Shown piece by piece: positions 37,701-46,871 of a DNA stretch of 64,000 nucleotides. The notes under the pieces were generated by a model. The model saw only the letters and a program-made list of their open reading frames with translations, searched no databases and was not told where the DNA came from. This DNA is from Mesorhizobium_K marinum (GTDB taxonomy: Bacteria; Pseudomonadota; Alphaproteobacteria; Rhizobiales; Rhizobiaceae), in NCBI RefSeq assembly GCF_040813715.1, contig NZ_JBFOCH010000025.1; one strand, written 5' to 3'. Each line of letters starts with the position of its first letter. The first letter of the stretch is position 1. A program made the position numbers and the translations under genes.

Positions 37701-38337
37701 AGTCTGGGCCGCGCTTCCCGCTGCTGCTCACGACCGGCCGCATCCTCAGCCAGTATAATGTCGGNNNNNNNNNNNNNNNNNNCAATGGCCGTGCAACGAC
37801 AAGGCGCCCGAGGGCACGCCGATCATGCATATCGGCGGCTTCGTGCGCGGCAAGGGCAAGTTCATCCGCACCGAGTATGTGGCGACTGACGAAAAGTCTG
37901 GGCCGCGCTTCCCGCTGCTGCTCACGACCGGCCGCATCCTCAGCCAGTACAATGTCGGCGCCCAGACGCGGCGTACGGCCAACGTCGTCTGGCACGACGA
38001 GGACCGGCTGGAGATCCACCCGCACGACGCGGAGAACCGCGGCATTCGCGACGGCGACTGGGTGCGCCTGGCCAGCCGCGCCGGCGAGACCACGCTGCGC
38101 GCGCTGATCACCGACCGCGTCGCGACGGGCGTCGTCTACACCACCTTCCACCATCCGGACACGCAGGCCAACGTCATCACCACCGACTATTCGGACTGGG
38201 CGACCAACTGCCCCGAATACAAGGTGACGGCCGTGCAGGTTTCGCCGTCCAACGGTCCCACCCGGTGGCAGGAGGAATACGAGGAGTTGTCGCGCAAGAG
38301 CCGGCGGATCGAAGGTCACATGGAGGCGGCGGAGTGA
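34775..38337 (+). CDS. fdsA: Formate dehydrogenase alpha subunit FdsA (contains assembly duplications)
   Basis: The catalytic molybdenum subunit that oxidises formate to CO2. In order: a NuoG-like [2Fe-2S] domain (GSCRVCLVEI, ASC), an HxxxC-type and two ferredoxin-like [4Fe-4S] sites (CIVCSRCVRAC, CVSCGACVQAC), another cluster motif CAYCGVGCSF, then the molybdopterin domain with the active-site cysteine and histidine in DTCARVCHSPTGYG. Duplicated contig ends at 35452, 37092, 37548 and 37765-37782 (shifts 244, 53, 144, 194 bp) break the frame; removing them leaves 976 codons, i.e. a normal 975-aa protein. It is 9 bp after fdsB. Confidence 0.9.
37765..37782. other. Assembly gap (18 N) inside fdsA
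   Basis: Sequence after the gap (37783 on) repeats that from 37589, so it joins overlapping contig ends rather than hiding unknown sequence. Confidence 0.95.
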
Positions 38338-38370
38338 GCGGCTGCGCGCTTCCTCTCCGCTGACGGTCGC

Positions 38371-39198
38371 ATGAGGCTACGCCCTCCCCTCACCCAGGCA
38401 ACCCGGCTGGCGCGCCGCGCCGCCGGTTCAACCTCGGCCAACCGCATGGTGCCGGAGGAAACGCCGGTGGCGTTCTCCTTCGCCGGCACGACGCATGCGG
38501 TGATGATGGCCTCGCCGGCCGACTTCGAGGATTTCGCGCTCGGCTTCTCGCTTACAGAAGGCATCATCGACGCGCCGGACGAGATTGAAGCCATCGAGGT
38601 CGAGGACCACGGCGCGGGCATTGACATCCAGATCAGGCTGAAGGACCAGGCGAACGACCGCTTCCAGGCGCGGCGCCGCAGGCTCGCCGGCCCGGTCGGT
38701 TGCGGCCTCTGCGGCATCGAATCGATCGAGGAGGCGATGCGCTCGGTCGACAGCGTCGAGCGGGATGCGATCACGCTTTCGGCCTCCGACATCGTGCAGT
38801 CTGTGAAGCTGCTTTCGAAAGTGCAGCCCCTGCATGCGGAGACCGGCGCCGTCCATGCCGCCGGGTTCTACGTGCCGGGCAAGGGCGTGGTATTGGCGCG
38901 CGAGGATGTCGGGCGGCACAACGCGCTCGACAAGCTTGCCGGCGCGCTGGCGAGACGGGGCGTCGACGGTTCGACCGGCGCTGTCGTCGTGACGTCGCGC
39001 GTATCGGTCGAGATGGTGCAGAAGACGGCGGCCATCGGCGCGTCCTTCATCATCGCCGTGTCGGCGCCGACCGCGCTTGCCATCCGCACCGCCGAAGAGG
39101 CCGGCATGACGCTCGTGGCGCTGGTGCGCGGCGAGGATTTCGACGTGTTCACCCACCCCGAACGCGTGACCGATGGAGCAGCCCGCAATGTCGCATGA
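38371..39198 (+). CDS. fdhD: Formate dehydrogenase accessory sulfurtransferase FdhD/FdsC
   Basis: A 275-aa protein that passes sulfur to the molybdenum cofactor of formate dehydrogenase, needed for its activity. The CxxC motif is present (GCGLCGIES, C111 and C114), as are EETPVAFSFAGTTHAVMMASP, DFALGFSLTEGII and the C-terminal REDVGRHNALDKL. It lies 33 bp after fdsA and overlaps fdsD by 11 bp, in the usual order fdsGBACD. Confidence 0.92.
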   Translation: MRLRPPLTQATRLARRAAGSTSANRMVPEETPVAFSFAGTTHAVMMASPADFEDFALGFSLTEGIIDAPDEIEAIEVEDHGAGIDIQIRLKDQANDRFQARRRRLAGPVGCGLCGIESIEEAMRSVDSVERDAITLSASDIVQSVKLLSKVQPLHAETGAVHAAGFYVPGKGVVLAREDVGRHNALDKLAGALARRGVDGSTGAVVVTSRVSVEMVQKTAAIGASFIIAVSAPTALAIRTAEEAGMTLVALVRGEDFDVFTHPERVTDGAARNVA

Positions 39199-39493
39199 CG
39201 AAGAAAGCCACGACGCCCATGTCAGGCAGGGCATCGCCAAGATCGTGCGGATGGCCAACCAGATCGGCATCTTCTTCGAATCGAAGCCGCATGACGAAGG
39301 CGTGCACGGCGTCGCAGAGCACATCAACAAGTTCTGGGAGCCGCGCATGCGCCGCCACTTCTTCGAGGTGGTGGATTCCGGCGGCGAGGGCTTGCGGCCG
39401 ATCGTCATCGAAGCCGCCCCGCAGGTCAGGCGGCCGACCCAGAAGGTGACCGCCGAACAGGCCGCCGAGGCGGACGCCGACGTCAGCGGCTGA
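39188..39493 (+). CDS. fdsD: Formate dehydrogenase delta subunit FdsD
   Basis: A 101-aa protein of the FdsD family (KIVRMANQIGIFFESKP, VAEHINKFWEPRMRRHFFE). It is a small subunit of the soluble NAD-dependent enzyme, thought to help assembly or stability. I chose ATG 39188 (MSHDEESHD), which overlaps the fdhD end; another ATG lies at 39173. It closes the operon. Confidence 0.88.
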   Translation: MSHDEESHDAHVRQGIAKIVRMANQIGIFFESKPHDEGVHGVAEHINKFWEPRMRRHFFEVVDSGGEGLRPIVIEAAPQVRRPTQKVTAEQAAEADADVSG

Positions 39494-39550
39494 GGCAGGC
39501 CCAACCCCGCCGAGCCAGGCAAAGCGGGAAGGTTCCGGACCTGGCGGGCG

Positions 39551-40411
39551 TCAGCGGTTCCTGGCCGCCTTCTTCCAATGCTGCCTGATGTGGACGTAGC
39601 CCTCGCGATAGACCGCCTCCGGGCTCTCGGCAAAGTCGCGCCACACCTTGGTGGCGGCGGCGAGGTCCTTGAGGCCGCGGCCGAACGCCTCGATGGTCAG
39701 CCAGTCATCGTAGCCGCTCTGCCGGATGGCGGCGAAGGTCTTTTTCCAGGGGATGTTGCCCCGTCCCGGCACGCCGCGGTCGTTCTCCGAAATGTGGATG
39801 TGGCAGATGTTCTTCACGTGCCTGGTGTAGGCCGATATCGGATCCTGTTCCTCGATATTGGCGTGGAACGTATCGTACATCGCCTTGATGTTGGGATGCC
39901 CAATCTCGTCGACATGCGCGGAGAGGTCCGCCATGGTGTTGAGCAGGTAGCATTCGAAGCGGTTCAGCGCCTCGAGGCCGATGGTGACGCCCTTGTTGCC
40001 GGCATGGTCGCCGATGGCGCGTTGCGAGGCGACCGAGCGCTTCTTTTCCGCCGACGTCGGGCCGACGCCCGTGAAGGCGCCCAGCGTCGAATGAACCGGA
40101 CCCGACAGGCGGTTCGCGCCAAGGGCGGCGGCGCAGTCGATCGCCCATTTCATGTAGGCGACACCCCTGCGCCGGGTCGCGGCGTCCGGCGCAATCAGGT
40201 TCATGGACGGATCGCCCATTGCCGTGACCGCGGTGCGCTCCAGCCCGATGCGGTCCAGCATCTCGCCGAGGCGGCTGTAGTCGTCGGGCGTTCCCTCGAA
40301 GATCGGAATCTCGACGCCGTCGTAGCCGGTGGCCTTGATGTCCTTCAGCAGCCGACTGTGCTTTCCCGTGACGTTGGTCGTCCACAGGAACATGCAGAAA
40401 CCGATCTTCAT
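39551..40411 (-). CDS. Sugar-phosphate isomerase/epimerase-like TIM-barrel protein (ketose 3-epimerase type)
   Basis: A 286-aa xylose-isomerase-like TIM barrel. It starts MKIGFCMFLWTTNVTGKHSR and keeps the metal-binding acidic and histidine residues in GLEALNRFECYLLNT, MYDTFHANIEE, HIHISENDRGVPGRG and WLTIEAFG, the pattern of D-tagatose/D-psicose 3-epimerases. The start is ATG 40411 with a GAGG site just upstream. It is a single gene convergent with fdsD; the physiological sugar is not known, and other members act on erythrulose phosphates or inosose. Confidence 0.75.
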   Translation of the reverse strand: MKIGFCMFLWTTNVTGKHSRLLKDIKATGYDGVEIPIFEGTPDDYSRLGEMLDRIGLERTAVTAMGDPSMNLIAPDAATRRRGVAYMKWAIDCAAALGANRLSGPVHSTLGAFTGVGPTSAEKKRSVASQRAIGDHAGNKGVTIGLEALNRFECYLLNTMADLSAHVDEIGHPNIKAMYDTFHANIEEQDPISAYTRHVKNICHIHISENDRGVPGRGNIPWKKTFAAIRQSGYDDWLTIEAFGRGLKDLAAATKVWRDFAESPEAVYREGYVHIRQHWKKAARNR

Positions 40412-40594
40412 GAAACCTCCCCGGCTCGAGGTTCGTAAACTAGCCGGAAAAATCTGGTCCTACCAGATGCAACGGCGAGTTCTGATGCGCCGAGATTGCC
40501 GAAATGATACGATTTCCATCCGCGCGCCGGTCGACGGCAGGGCCGAGATCGGCGAGCACCGAAAGTTCGTTCACTTCAACGCTGGGAGACGGAC

Positions 40595-40909
40595 ATGTTC
40601 AGTGCACGGTGGCAGATCGATGCAAAATTCGGAAACAAGCAGCGGGTCCTGGAACTGATGAAGCAGTGGGAGCGCGACATCGGCTCGCAGGTGAACCTTG
40701 CCGAGATGAAGTTCCAGATCATGACCGGATCGATCGGCGCCCGAGAGGCGACCATCGAGGCGCATCACCACGTCGAAAGCCTCGCCCGGCTGGAGGAATT
40801 CTTCGGGAAGATCGGCAAGATCGACGCCCACGCGAAATGGGGGAGGGAAATGGAGCCGTTCGTCGTCTCCGGCACCAGCCAGTGGCAGATCTTCCGGGTC
40901 GTCGAGTAG
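40595..40909 (+). CDS. Hypothetical protein (104 aa)
   Basis: The protein starts MFSARWQIDAKFGNKQRVLE after a GGGAGA site. It has two beta-alpha-beta halves (an RWQIDAKFG strand and a later QWQIFRVVE strand) and looks like a single dimeric alpha-beta barrel domain, but I cannot name the family. It has no signal or membrane segment. It is divergent from the epimerase gene, 183 bp away. Confidence 0.6.
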   Translation: MFSARWQIDAKFGNKQRVLELMKQWERDIGSQVNLAEMKFQIMTGSIGAREATIEAHHHVESLARLEEFFGKIGKIDAHAKWGREMEPFVVSGTSQWQIFRVVE

Positions 40910-40994
40910 CGAAACCACCCGCCGGTCACCGACCGATTGGCCTGAAGATCGGTGAAACAGCGCCATCACCTCGTCGATGATGTGCCTTCATGGC

Positions 40995-41021
40995 GCCGGC
41001 CCCTCGACAAGGGGGGCCGGC
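40995..41021. terminator. Strong hairpin between convergent genes
   Basis: A perfect 9-bp GC-rich stem (GCCGGCCCC 40995-41003 with GGGGCCGGC 41013-41021, 9-nt loop) lies between the 40595 gene and the aldehyde dehydrogenase gene, which end towards each other. It has no T tract on either side, so it is a probable but not classical terminator. Confidence 0.5.
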
Positions 41022-41048
41022 CTTGCTGGAACACCGTCCAGCGCAACG

Positions 41049-42628
41049 TCAGTGCGCGATCATGACGTGACGCACAGCGGTGTAGTCCTCCAGCGCATAG
41101 AGCGACATGTCCTTTCCGTAGCCGGACTGCTTGAGGCCGCCATGCGGCATCTCGTTGGTCAGCATGAAATGCGTGTTGATCCAGGTGCAGCCATACTGCA
41201 GGCGCGCGGCGGTCGACATTGCCCGGCTGACGTCCCGGGTCCAGACCGAGGACGCCAGGCCGTAGTCGCTGTCGTTGGCCCAGGTCACCGCCTCGTCCAC
41301 GTCCTTGAAGCGCGTCACGGAAACGACGGGTCCGAACACCTCGCGGCGGACGATCTCGTCTTCCTGCCTGGCGCCCGCCACCACCGTCGGCTGGTAGTAG
41401 AAGCCGGTGCCGTCGCCCGGCTTGCCGCCGGTGGTGATCTCGATGTGTTTCAGCTCCGACGCGCGCTCCACGAAGGACGCGACGCGGTCGCGCTGGCGCT
41501 TCGAGATAAGCGGTCCGATCTCGTTCTTGGTGTCGTCCTTCTTGTTGTAGCTGATGGTGGAGACGGCGGCGGACAGGTCGGCGACGAGCTTTTCATAGAC
41601 CTTCTTGCCGGCGTAGACGCGGCAGGCCGCCGTGCAGTCCTGGCCGGCATTGTAATAGCCGAAGGCGCGCAGGCCGCTCACCACCGCATCGACGTCGGCG
41701 TCGTCGAAGACGATCACCGGCGCCTTGCCGCCGAGCTCGAGATGGGTCCGCTTGACCGACTTGGCGGCCGCCTCAAGCACCTTCTTTCCGGTCGCCACGT
41801 CGCCGGTGATCGAGATCATGTTGACCTTGGGGTGGTTGATCAGAGCATTGCCGACGCTGTTGCCGCGCCCGAGCACGACATTGNACCGAGTTCGAGATGG
41901 GTCCGCTTGACTGACTTGGCAGCCGCCTCAAGCACCTTCTTTCCGGTCGCCACGTCGCCGGTGATCGAGATCATGTTGACCTTGGGGTGGTTGATCAGAG
42001 CATTGCCGACGCTGTTGCCGCGCCCGAGCACGACATTGACCACGCCCTCGGGCAGCACGTCGGCGAGGATCTTCGCCAGCTTCAGCGCGGTAAGCGGCGT
42101 CTGCTCGGACGGCTTGAAGACGACCGTGTTGCCGCCGCCGATCGCCGGCGCCAGTTTCCAGGCCATCATCATCAGCGGGTAGTTCCAGGGCGCGATCGAG
42201 GCGACGATGCCGATCGGATCGCGGCGGATCATCGAAGTATGCCCGGAAAGGTATTCGCCTGCGACGACACCCGGCATGGAGCGAACCGCACCGGCGAAGA
42301 AGCGGTAGCAGTCGACGATCGCGGGAATCTCGTCATTGAGGACGGCATTGATCGGCTTGCCGCAGTTCAGCGCCTCCAGCTTCGCGAACTCCTCGGCTTC
42401 CGCCTCGATGCGCTCGGCGATCTTCAAGAGATAGACCGAGCGTTGCGCGGGCGTGGTTCGCGACCACGCGCCGAACGCCTTCTCGGCGGCGGCGACCGCC
42501 TTGTCGATCTGGCCCTGCGAAGCCTCCGGCAGGTCGAGGATCGTCTTGCCGGTGCGCGGGTTGAGCACGGCTTCGGCGGCATCCGCGCCAGCCTCGAACT
42601 TCGAGCCGATGAGCATCTGGGTATCCAT
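41049..42628 (-). CDS. patD: Gamma-aminobutyraldehyde dehydrogenase (split by an assembly duplication)
   Basis: An NAD-dependent aldehyde dehydrogenase closest in layout to PatD/YdcW, which turns 4-aminobutanal from putrescine into GABA. Seen are APWNYPLMMMAWKLAPA, the glutamate in LELGGKAPVIVFDDAD, the catalytic cysteine in NAGQDCTAACRVY and the FGPVVSVTRF segment. A duplication (41731-41883 repeated at 41886-42038 around an N at 41884) shifts the frame; removing 155 bp restores 474 aa, the normal PatD length. It is the last gene behind the potFAHI transporter genes, which supports putrescine use. Confidence 0.82.
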
Positions 42629-42646
42629 GAAGTCCTCCTTGGTGGT

Positions 42647-43459
42647 CTATTTGCCGGAACCGGCGATCTGGTCGCCGTCGCGGGTGAGATAGTAGGCAGC
42701 GAGAATGGGCAGGAACGTCACCAGCACCACGACCATCGCCACCACGTTGGTGACGGGGCGCTGGCGCGGCCGCACGAGTTCTTCGAGCATCCAGATCGGC
42801 AGCGTCTGCTGCTGGCCCGCGGTGAAGGTTGTGACGATCACCTCGTCGAATGACAGCGCGAAGGCGAGCATGCCGCCGGCGACGAGCGCGGTGCCGATGT
42901 TGGGCAGGATCACATACCGGAAGGTCTGGAAGCCGTTGGCGCCGAGATCCATCGAGGCTTCGACGAGCGAGCCGGAGACGCGGCGGAAGCGGGCCACCGC
43001 GTTGTTGTAGACGACGACCACGCAGAAGGTGGCGTGCCCGAGGATGATCGTCCACATCGAGAACGGAATCTCGGCGAGCGAAAACGCCGAGCGAAGCGCG
43101 ATGCCGGTGATGATGCCGGGCAGCGCGATCGGCAGGATCACGAGCAGCGAGACCGCCTCGCGACCGAAGAACTTCGAGCCGCTGATCGCCGCGGCGCAGA
43201 GCGTTCCGAGGACGAGGGCGATGACCGTAGAGATGGCGGCCACCTGCACCGAGAGGCCGAGCGCCTGCCAGACGTCGGGGCGGTTCCATGTGACCTCGAA
43301 CCACCGCAGCGTGAAGCCCGGCGGCGGCCACTGGTAGCTCTTCTCCTCGGTGGTGAAGGCATAGACAAAGATCAGCAGGATCGGCAGGTGCAGGAAGGCG
43401 AGACCGGCGGCGGCGGCGATCTTCAGCGACAGAGGCGCGGAGGAACGATTAGAGCGCAT
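42647..43459 (-). CDS. potI: Polyamine ABC transporter permease (PotI-type)
   Basis: A 270-aa inner-membrane permease with about six helices, starting MRSNRSSAPLSLKIAAAAGL, with the EAA loop in EASMDLGANGFQTFRYVILP. It forms the channel with the PotH-type partner, whose 3' end it overlaps by 11 bp. It is followed by the aldehyde dehydrogenase gene, so uptake and breakdown of putrescine-type amines are encoded together. Confidence 0.85.
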   Translation of the reverse strand: MRSNRSSAPLSLKIAAAAGLAFLHLPILLIFVYAFTTEEKSYQWPPPGFTLRWFEVTWNRPDVWQALGLSVQVAAISTVIALVLGTLCAAAISGSKFFGREAVSLLVILPIALPGIITGIALRSAFSLAEIPFSMWTIILGHATFCVVVVYNNAVARFRRVSGSLVEASMDLGANGFQTFRYVILPNIGTALVAGGMLAFALSFDEVIVTTFTAGQQQTLPIWMLEELVRPRQRPVTNVVAMVVVLVTFLPILAAYYLTRDGDQIAGSGK

Positions 43460-44420
43460 CGAAGGCCCCCATCTTCTTGGCGCCCCAGAGGTAGAAGCCC
43501 ATGACCACGATCGGCACGACGGTGAAGGCGGCGGCCAGCGGAATGTTGCCGGCCGTGCCCTGGTGGGCGTAGACGGCCTGGCCGATGAAGAGCCGCGAGG
43601 TGCCAATGATCTGCGGGATGATGTAGTCGCCGAGCGTCAGCGAGAAGGTGAAGATCGATCCCGCGACGATGCCGGGAAGCGCCAGCGGGAACAGCACGTT
43701 CCGGAAGGTTTGGGCCGGCGTCGCGCCGAGGTCGGACGAGGCCTCGACGAGGTTCGACGGCACGCGCTCCAGCGCGGCCTGGACCGGCAGGATCATGAAG
43801 GGCAGCCAGACATAGACGAAGACGATGAAGGTGCCGGTGAAGGAGACCGACAGCGAATTGCCGCCGACGACCGGCAGCGACAGCCAGGCGTCGATCAGCC
43901 ACTGCAGGTGCACCTTCTCGAAGAACCAGGTGAGGATGCCTTCCTTCGCGAGGATCAGCTTCCATGCATAGATCTTGACGAGGTAGCTCGACCACAGCGG
44001 CAACATGATGCCGAGATAGAAAAGCGCCTTCCATTTGCCGCGCGCGTAGCGGGCCGCGTAGTAGGCGATCGGAAAGGCGACGACAGCCGAAGCGATCGTC
44101 ACCAGCACCGCCATCGTCACCGTGCGCAGGATGATGTCGAGGTTCGACGGCCGGAGCAGTTCTCCGTAGGTCTTCAGCGTGAACTCGCGGTTGATGAGTC
44201 CCGAGAATTCGTCGATCGAGAAGAAGCTCTGCAGCAGGAGCGCGAACAGCGAGCCGAGATAGACGATGCCGAGCCAGAGCACGGGCGGCAGGAGCATCAG
44301 CAGGAGAAGCATGCCGGGCCTGCGCCAGAACGTGTCCGAGAGGCGTCCCAGGACGCCGCCGCGATCGGGCAGGATCGCGCCTGCCCCATCGGCGCGATAG
44401 GTTGCGTCGGCCAGGCTCAC
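43449..44420 (-). CDS. potH: Polyamine ABC transporter permease (PotH-type)
   Basis: A 323-aa permease with a long cytoplasmic N-terminus, then about six helices, and the EAA loop in EASSDLGATPAQTFRNVLFP. The PotH/PotB-type feature SSYLVKIYAWKLILAKEG is present. Its start overlaps the potA stop (ATGA) and its end overlaps potI, so the four transporter genes form one operon. Confidence 0.86.
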   Translation of the reverse strand: MSLADATYRADGAGAILPDRGGVLGRLSDTFWRRPGMLLLLMLLPPVLWLGIVYLGSLFALLLQSFFSIDEFSGLINREFTLKTYGELLRPSNLDIILRTVTMAVLVTIASAVVAFPIAYYAARYARGKWKALFYLGIMLPLWSSYLVKIYAWKLILAKEGILTWFFEKVHLQWLIDAWLSLPVVGGNSLSVSFTGTFIVFVYVWLPFMILPVQAALERVPSNLVEASSDLGATPAQTFRNVLFPLALPGIVAGSIFTFSLTLGDYIIPQIIGTSRLFIGQAVYAHQGTAGNIPLAAAFTVVPIVVMGFYLWGAKKMGAFDAL

Positions 44421-45412
44421 CCCGCATCCTCCATCAGGTGCAGGTCGCCCGGCGCAAATCCGACGCGGACACTGTCGCCTTCGGCGGGAAACGACGTACC
44501 GGCCGGCAGAAGGGCGTTGATGCGCTGTCCGTCGACATCGAGCCCAAGCCTAGTCGAGCCGCCCAGGTAGGAGCGCGATACCACGGTCGCCGTCAGCGCG
44601 CCCGCCTCGTCATCAACGAGTCGGACGGCCTCCGGCCGCAGGCTGGCCCACCGGCGCGCGCCGCCGTGCCGGGCGACGAAGTCCGGCGGCAACACGTTCG
44701 ACGAACCGACGAAGTCGGCGACGAAACGCGAGTTCGGCCGCTCGTAGATGTCCTCCGGCGATCCGACCTGCATGATCCTGCCATGGTCGAACACGGCGAC
44801 CCGGTTGGCCATGGAGAGCGCCTCGCCCTGATCGTGCGTCACGAAGACGAAGGTGATGCCGAGCGACTTCTGGAGGGTCTTCAGTTCCTCCTGCATGTTC
44901 TCGCGCAGCTTCAGGTCGAGCGCGCCGAGCGGCTCGTCGAGCAGCAGCACCTTCGGCCGGTTGACCAGCGCGCGGGCGAGCGCGACGCGCTGGCGCTGGC
45001 CGCCGGACAGCTGGCCGGGACGGCGCGTGCCGTAGCCCGGCAGCTTGACGAGTTCGAGCGCGGTTTCCGCCTCCCGGTGGCGCTCGGCCCGGGCGACGCC
45101 CCGGACCATCAGTCCATAGGAAACGTTGTCGAGCACGTTGAGATGCGGGAAGAGCGCGTAGTCCTGGAAGACCGTGTTGACGTTGCGCCGATAGGGCGGC
45201 ACGCCCTCGGCGCGCTCGCCGAAGATCTCGATGCGGCCCGATGTCGGCTGCTCGAAGCCGGCGATCAGCCTGAGGCAGGTCGTCTTGCCGGAGCCCGACG
45301 GGCCGAGCATGGCGAAGAACTCGCCTTCGCCGATCTCGAGGTCGACCGCATCGACGGCCCTGACCGAACCGAAATGGCGAGACACCTGCTTGAAGGAAAC
45401 GGCTGGGGTCAT
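44417..45412 (-). CDS. potA: Polyamine ABC transporter ATP-binding protein (PotA/PotG-type)
   Basis: A 331-aa ATPase: Walker A GPSGSGKTT, Q-loop FQDYALFPH, signature LSGGQRQRVALARAL and Walker B LLLDEPLGALD. It carries the C-terminal TOBE-like regulatory domain (SLRPEAVRLVDDEAGALTAT) of the spermidine/putrescine family. It powers PotH/PotI. Confidence 0.88.
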   Translation of the reverse strand: MTPAVSFKQVSRHFGSVRAVDAVDLEIGEGEFFAMLGPSGSGKTTCLRLIAGFEQPTSGRIEIFGERAEGVPPYRRNVNTVFQDYALFPHLNVLDNVSYGLMVRGVARAERHREAETALELVKLPGYGTRRPGQLSGGQRQRVALARALVNRPKVLLLDEPLGALDLKLRENMQEELKTLQKSLGITFVFVTHDQGEALSMANRVAVFDHGRIMQVGSPEDIYERPNSRFVADFVGSSNVLPPDFVARHGGARRWASLRPEAVRLVDDEAGALTATVVSRSYLGGSTRLGLDVDGQRINALLPAGTSFPAEGDSVRVGFAPGDLHLMEDAG

Positions 45413-45477
45413 ATGTTGTCCTGACGGTCAGGCTGGTTCCTGGAAAGGCGCGCGCCGCTCCTCGAATGCCTGTCGGC

Positions 45478-45566
45478 ATCCTCTCCCCGCGGCAACGGGG
45501 AGAGGCGAGAGGACCGCGACGCCGGGCGCCTCCCCTCGCCCCGCCCGCGGGGAGAGGGGCACGGTC
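45478..45566. repeat. Palindromic intergenic repeat (rhizobial RIME/BIME-like)
   Basis: Between potA and potF lie two related inverted repeats: CTCTCCCCGCGG...ACGGGGAGAG near 45481-45503 and CTCGCCCCGCCC...GCGGGGAGAGG near 45535-45556. This GGGGAGAGG palindrome is common in intergenic spaces of Rhizobiales genomes. In transcripts it would form stable hairpins and could limit read-through after the binding-protein gene. Confidence 0.65.
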
Positions 45567-45578
45567 GCGCTCGCGAAA

Positions 45579-46736
45579 TTAGCGGCCGCCGATGACGCCG
45601 ATGTAGTCAGACACCCAGCGATAGTACGGCACGCACTGGTCGTTCTGGGTGGCGCACTTGCTCGTCGGCGTGGTCCAGAACTTGACCTTCTCGAAATTGT
45701 CCATGCCGTTGGCCGTGCATCCTTCGGCGTTCTGCATGCCGCGCCCGTCGGTGCAGGCGGCCGGCACGGACGGATTGGCGCCGAACCAGACCGAGAGGTC
45801 GCTCTGCAGGTTGGACGAGAGTTGGTGCTCGAACCACATGTAGGCGCAGTTCGGGTTCGCGGAATCGACATGCATCATCGTGGTGTCGGCCCATCCGGTG
45901 ACGCCCTCGTCCGGGAACACCGAGGCGACCGGCTGGTTTTCGCCCTTGAGCAGGTTGACCTGGAACGGCCAGGAACCCGACGCGACGACGCCTTCGTTCT
46001 TGAAGTCGTCGATCTGGATGAAGGCGTCGTGCCAGTAGCGGCCGACCAGCGTGCGCTGCTGGCGCAGCAGGTCGAGTGCCGCCTTGTACTGGTCTTCGTT
46101 GAGCTGGTACGGATCCTTGATGCCGAGGTCCGGCTTGTGCGCCATCAGGTAGAGCGCGGCGTCGGCAACGTGGATCGGGCCGTCATAGGCCTGGACGCGG
46201 CCCTTGTTGGACTTGCCGTCGTCGAGCGTCATCTCCTCGAAGACCACCTTCCAGGAGGTCGGCGGCGTCTTGATCGCGTTGGTGTTGTACATCAGCACGT
46301 TCGGGCCCCACATGTAGGGAACGCCGTAGTGGACGCCGTCGACCGTGTGCCAGGGTGCGTCCTTCAGCCGGTCGTCCACGGTCGACCAGCTCTTCACCAG
46401 GTCGACGTTCACCGGCTGCACGCGCTTGCCGGCGATCAGGCGCAGCGACGCGTCGCCCGAAGCGGTGACGAGGTCGAAGCCGCCCTCGTTCATCAGCGCG
46501 ACCATTTCGTCGGAGGTCGCAGCCGTCTTGACGTTGACCTTGCAGCCGGTCGCTTCCTCGAACTTGGTCACCCAGTCGAAGGCCTTGTCGGTTTCGCCGC
46601 GTTCGATGTAGCCCGCCCACGCGACGATGTTGAGCTGGCCTTCGCCCGGACCGATTTCCGTGACCTGGGCGAATGCCTGGCCCGAAAAGCTGACCATGAG
46701 CGCCAGGGCAGTGCAGGACTTCAGCATTGATTTCAT
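45579..46736 (-). CDS. potF: Putrescine/polyamine-binding periplasmic protein (PotD/PotF-type)
   Basis: A 385-aa SBP_bac_8-type protein with a Sec signal peptide (MKSMLKSCTALALMVSFSGQ, cleavage near AFA). The N-lobe LNIVAWAGYIERG and the FDLVTASGDASLRLIAG stretch fit the polyamine-binding family. It first binds the amine in the periplasm for the PotAHI importer. Four or more cysteines near the C-terminus (CTDGRGMQNAEGC, CATQNDQC) may form disulfides. The start ATG 46736 gives a clean signal peptide; an ATG at 46751 is in frame. Confidence 0.82.
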   Translation of the reverse strand: MKSMLKSCTALALMVSFSGQAFAQVTEIGPGEGQLNIVAWAGYIERGETDKAFDWVTKFEEATGCKVNVKTAATSDEMVALMNEGGFDLVTASGDASLRLIAGKRVQPVNVDLVKSWSTVDDRLKDAPWHTVDGVHYGVPYMWGPNVLMYNTNAIKTPPTSWKVVFEEMTLDDGKSNKGRVQAYDGPIHVADAALYLMAHKPDLGIKDPYQLNEDQYKAALDLLRQQRTLVGRYWHDAFIQIDDFKNEGVVASGSWPFQVNLLKGENQPVASVFPDEGVTGWADTTMMHVDSANPNCAYMWFEHQLSSNLQSDLSVWFGANPSVPAACTDGRGMQNAEGCTANGMDNFEKVKFWTTPTSKCATQNDQCVPYYRWVSDYIGVIGGR

Positions 46737-46871
46737 CGTGACGTCTCCCATTGAAAAAGGGCCGCTCTCTCATCGGCGGCTGGAACCCGCAGAAAACGTG
46801 ACGCCAAAGCCTCGCTTTCGCAAATTCATTTAATAGAAGGGCGATATCGGTTTTCCCGATACCAGATCAGG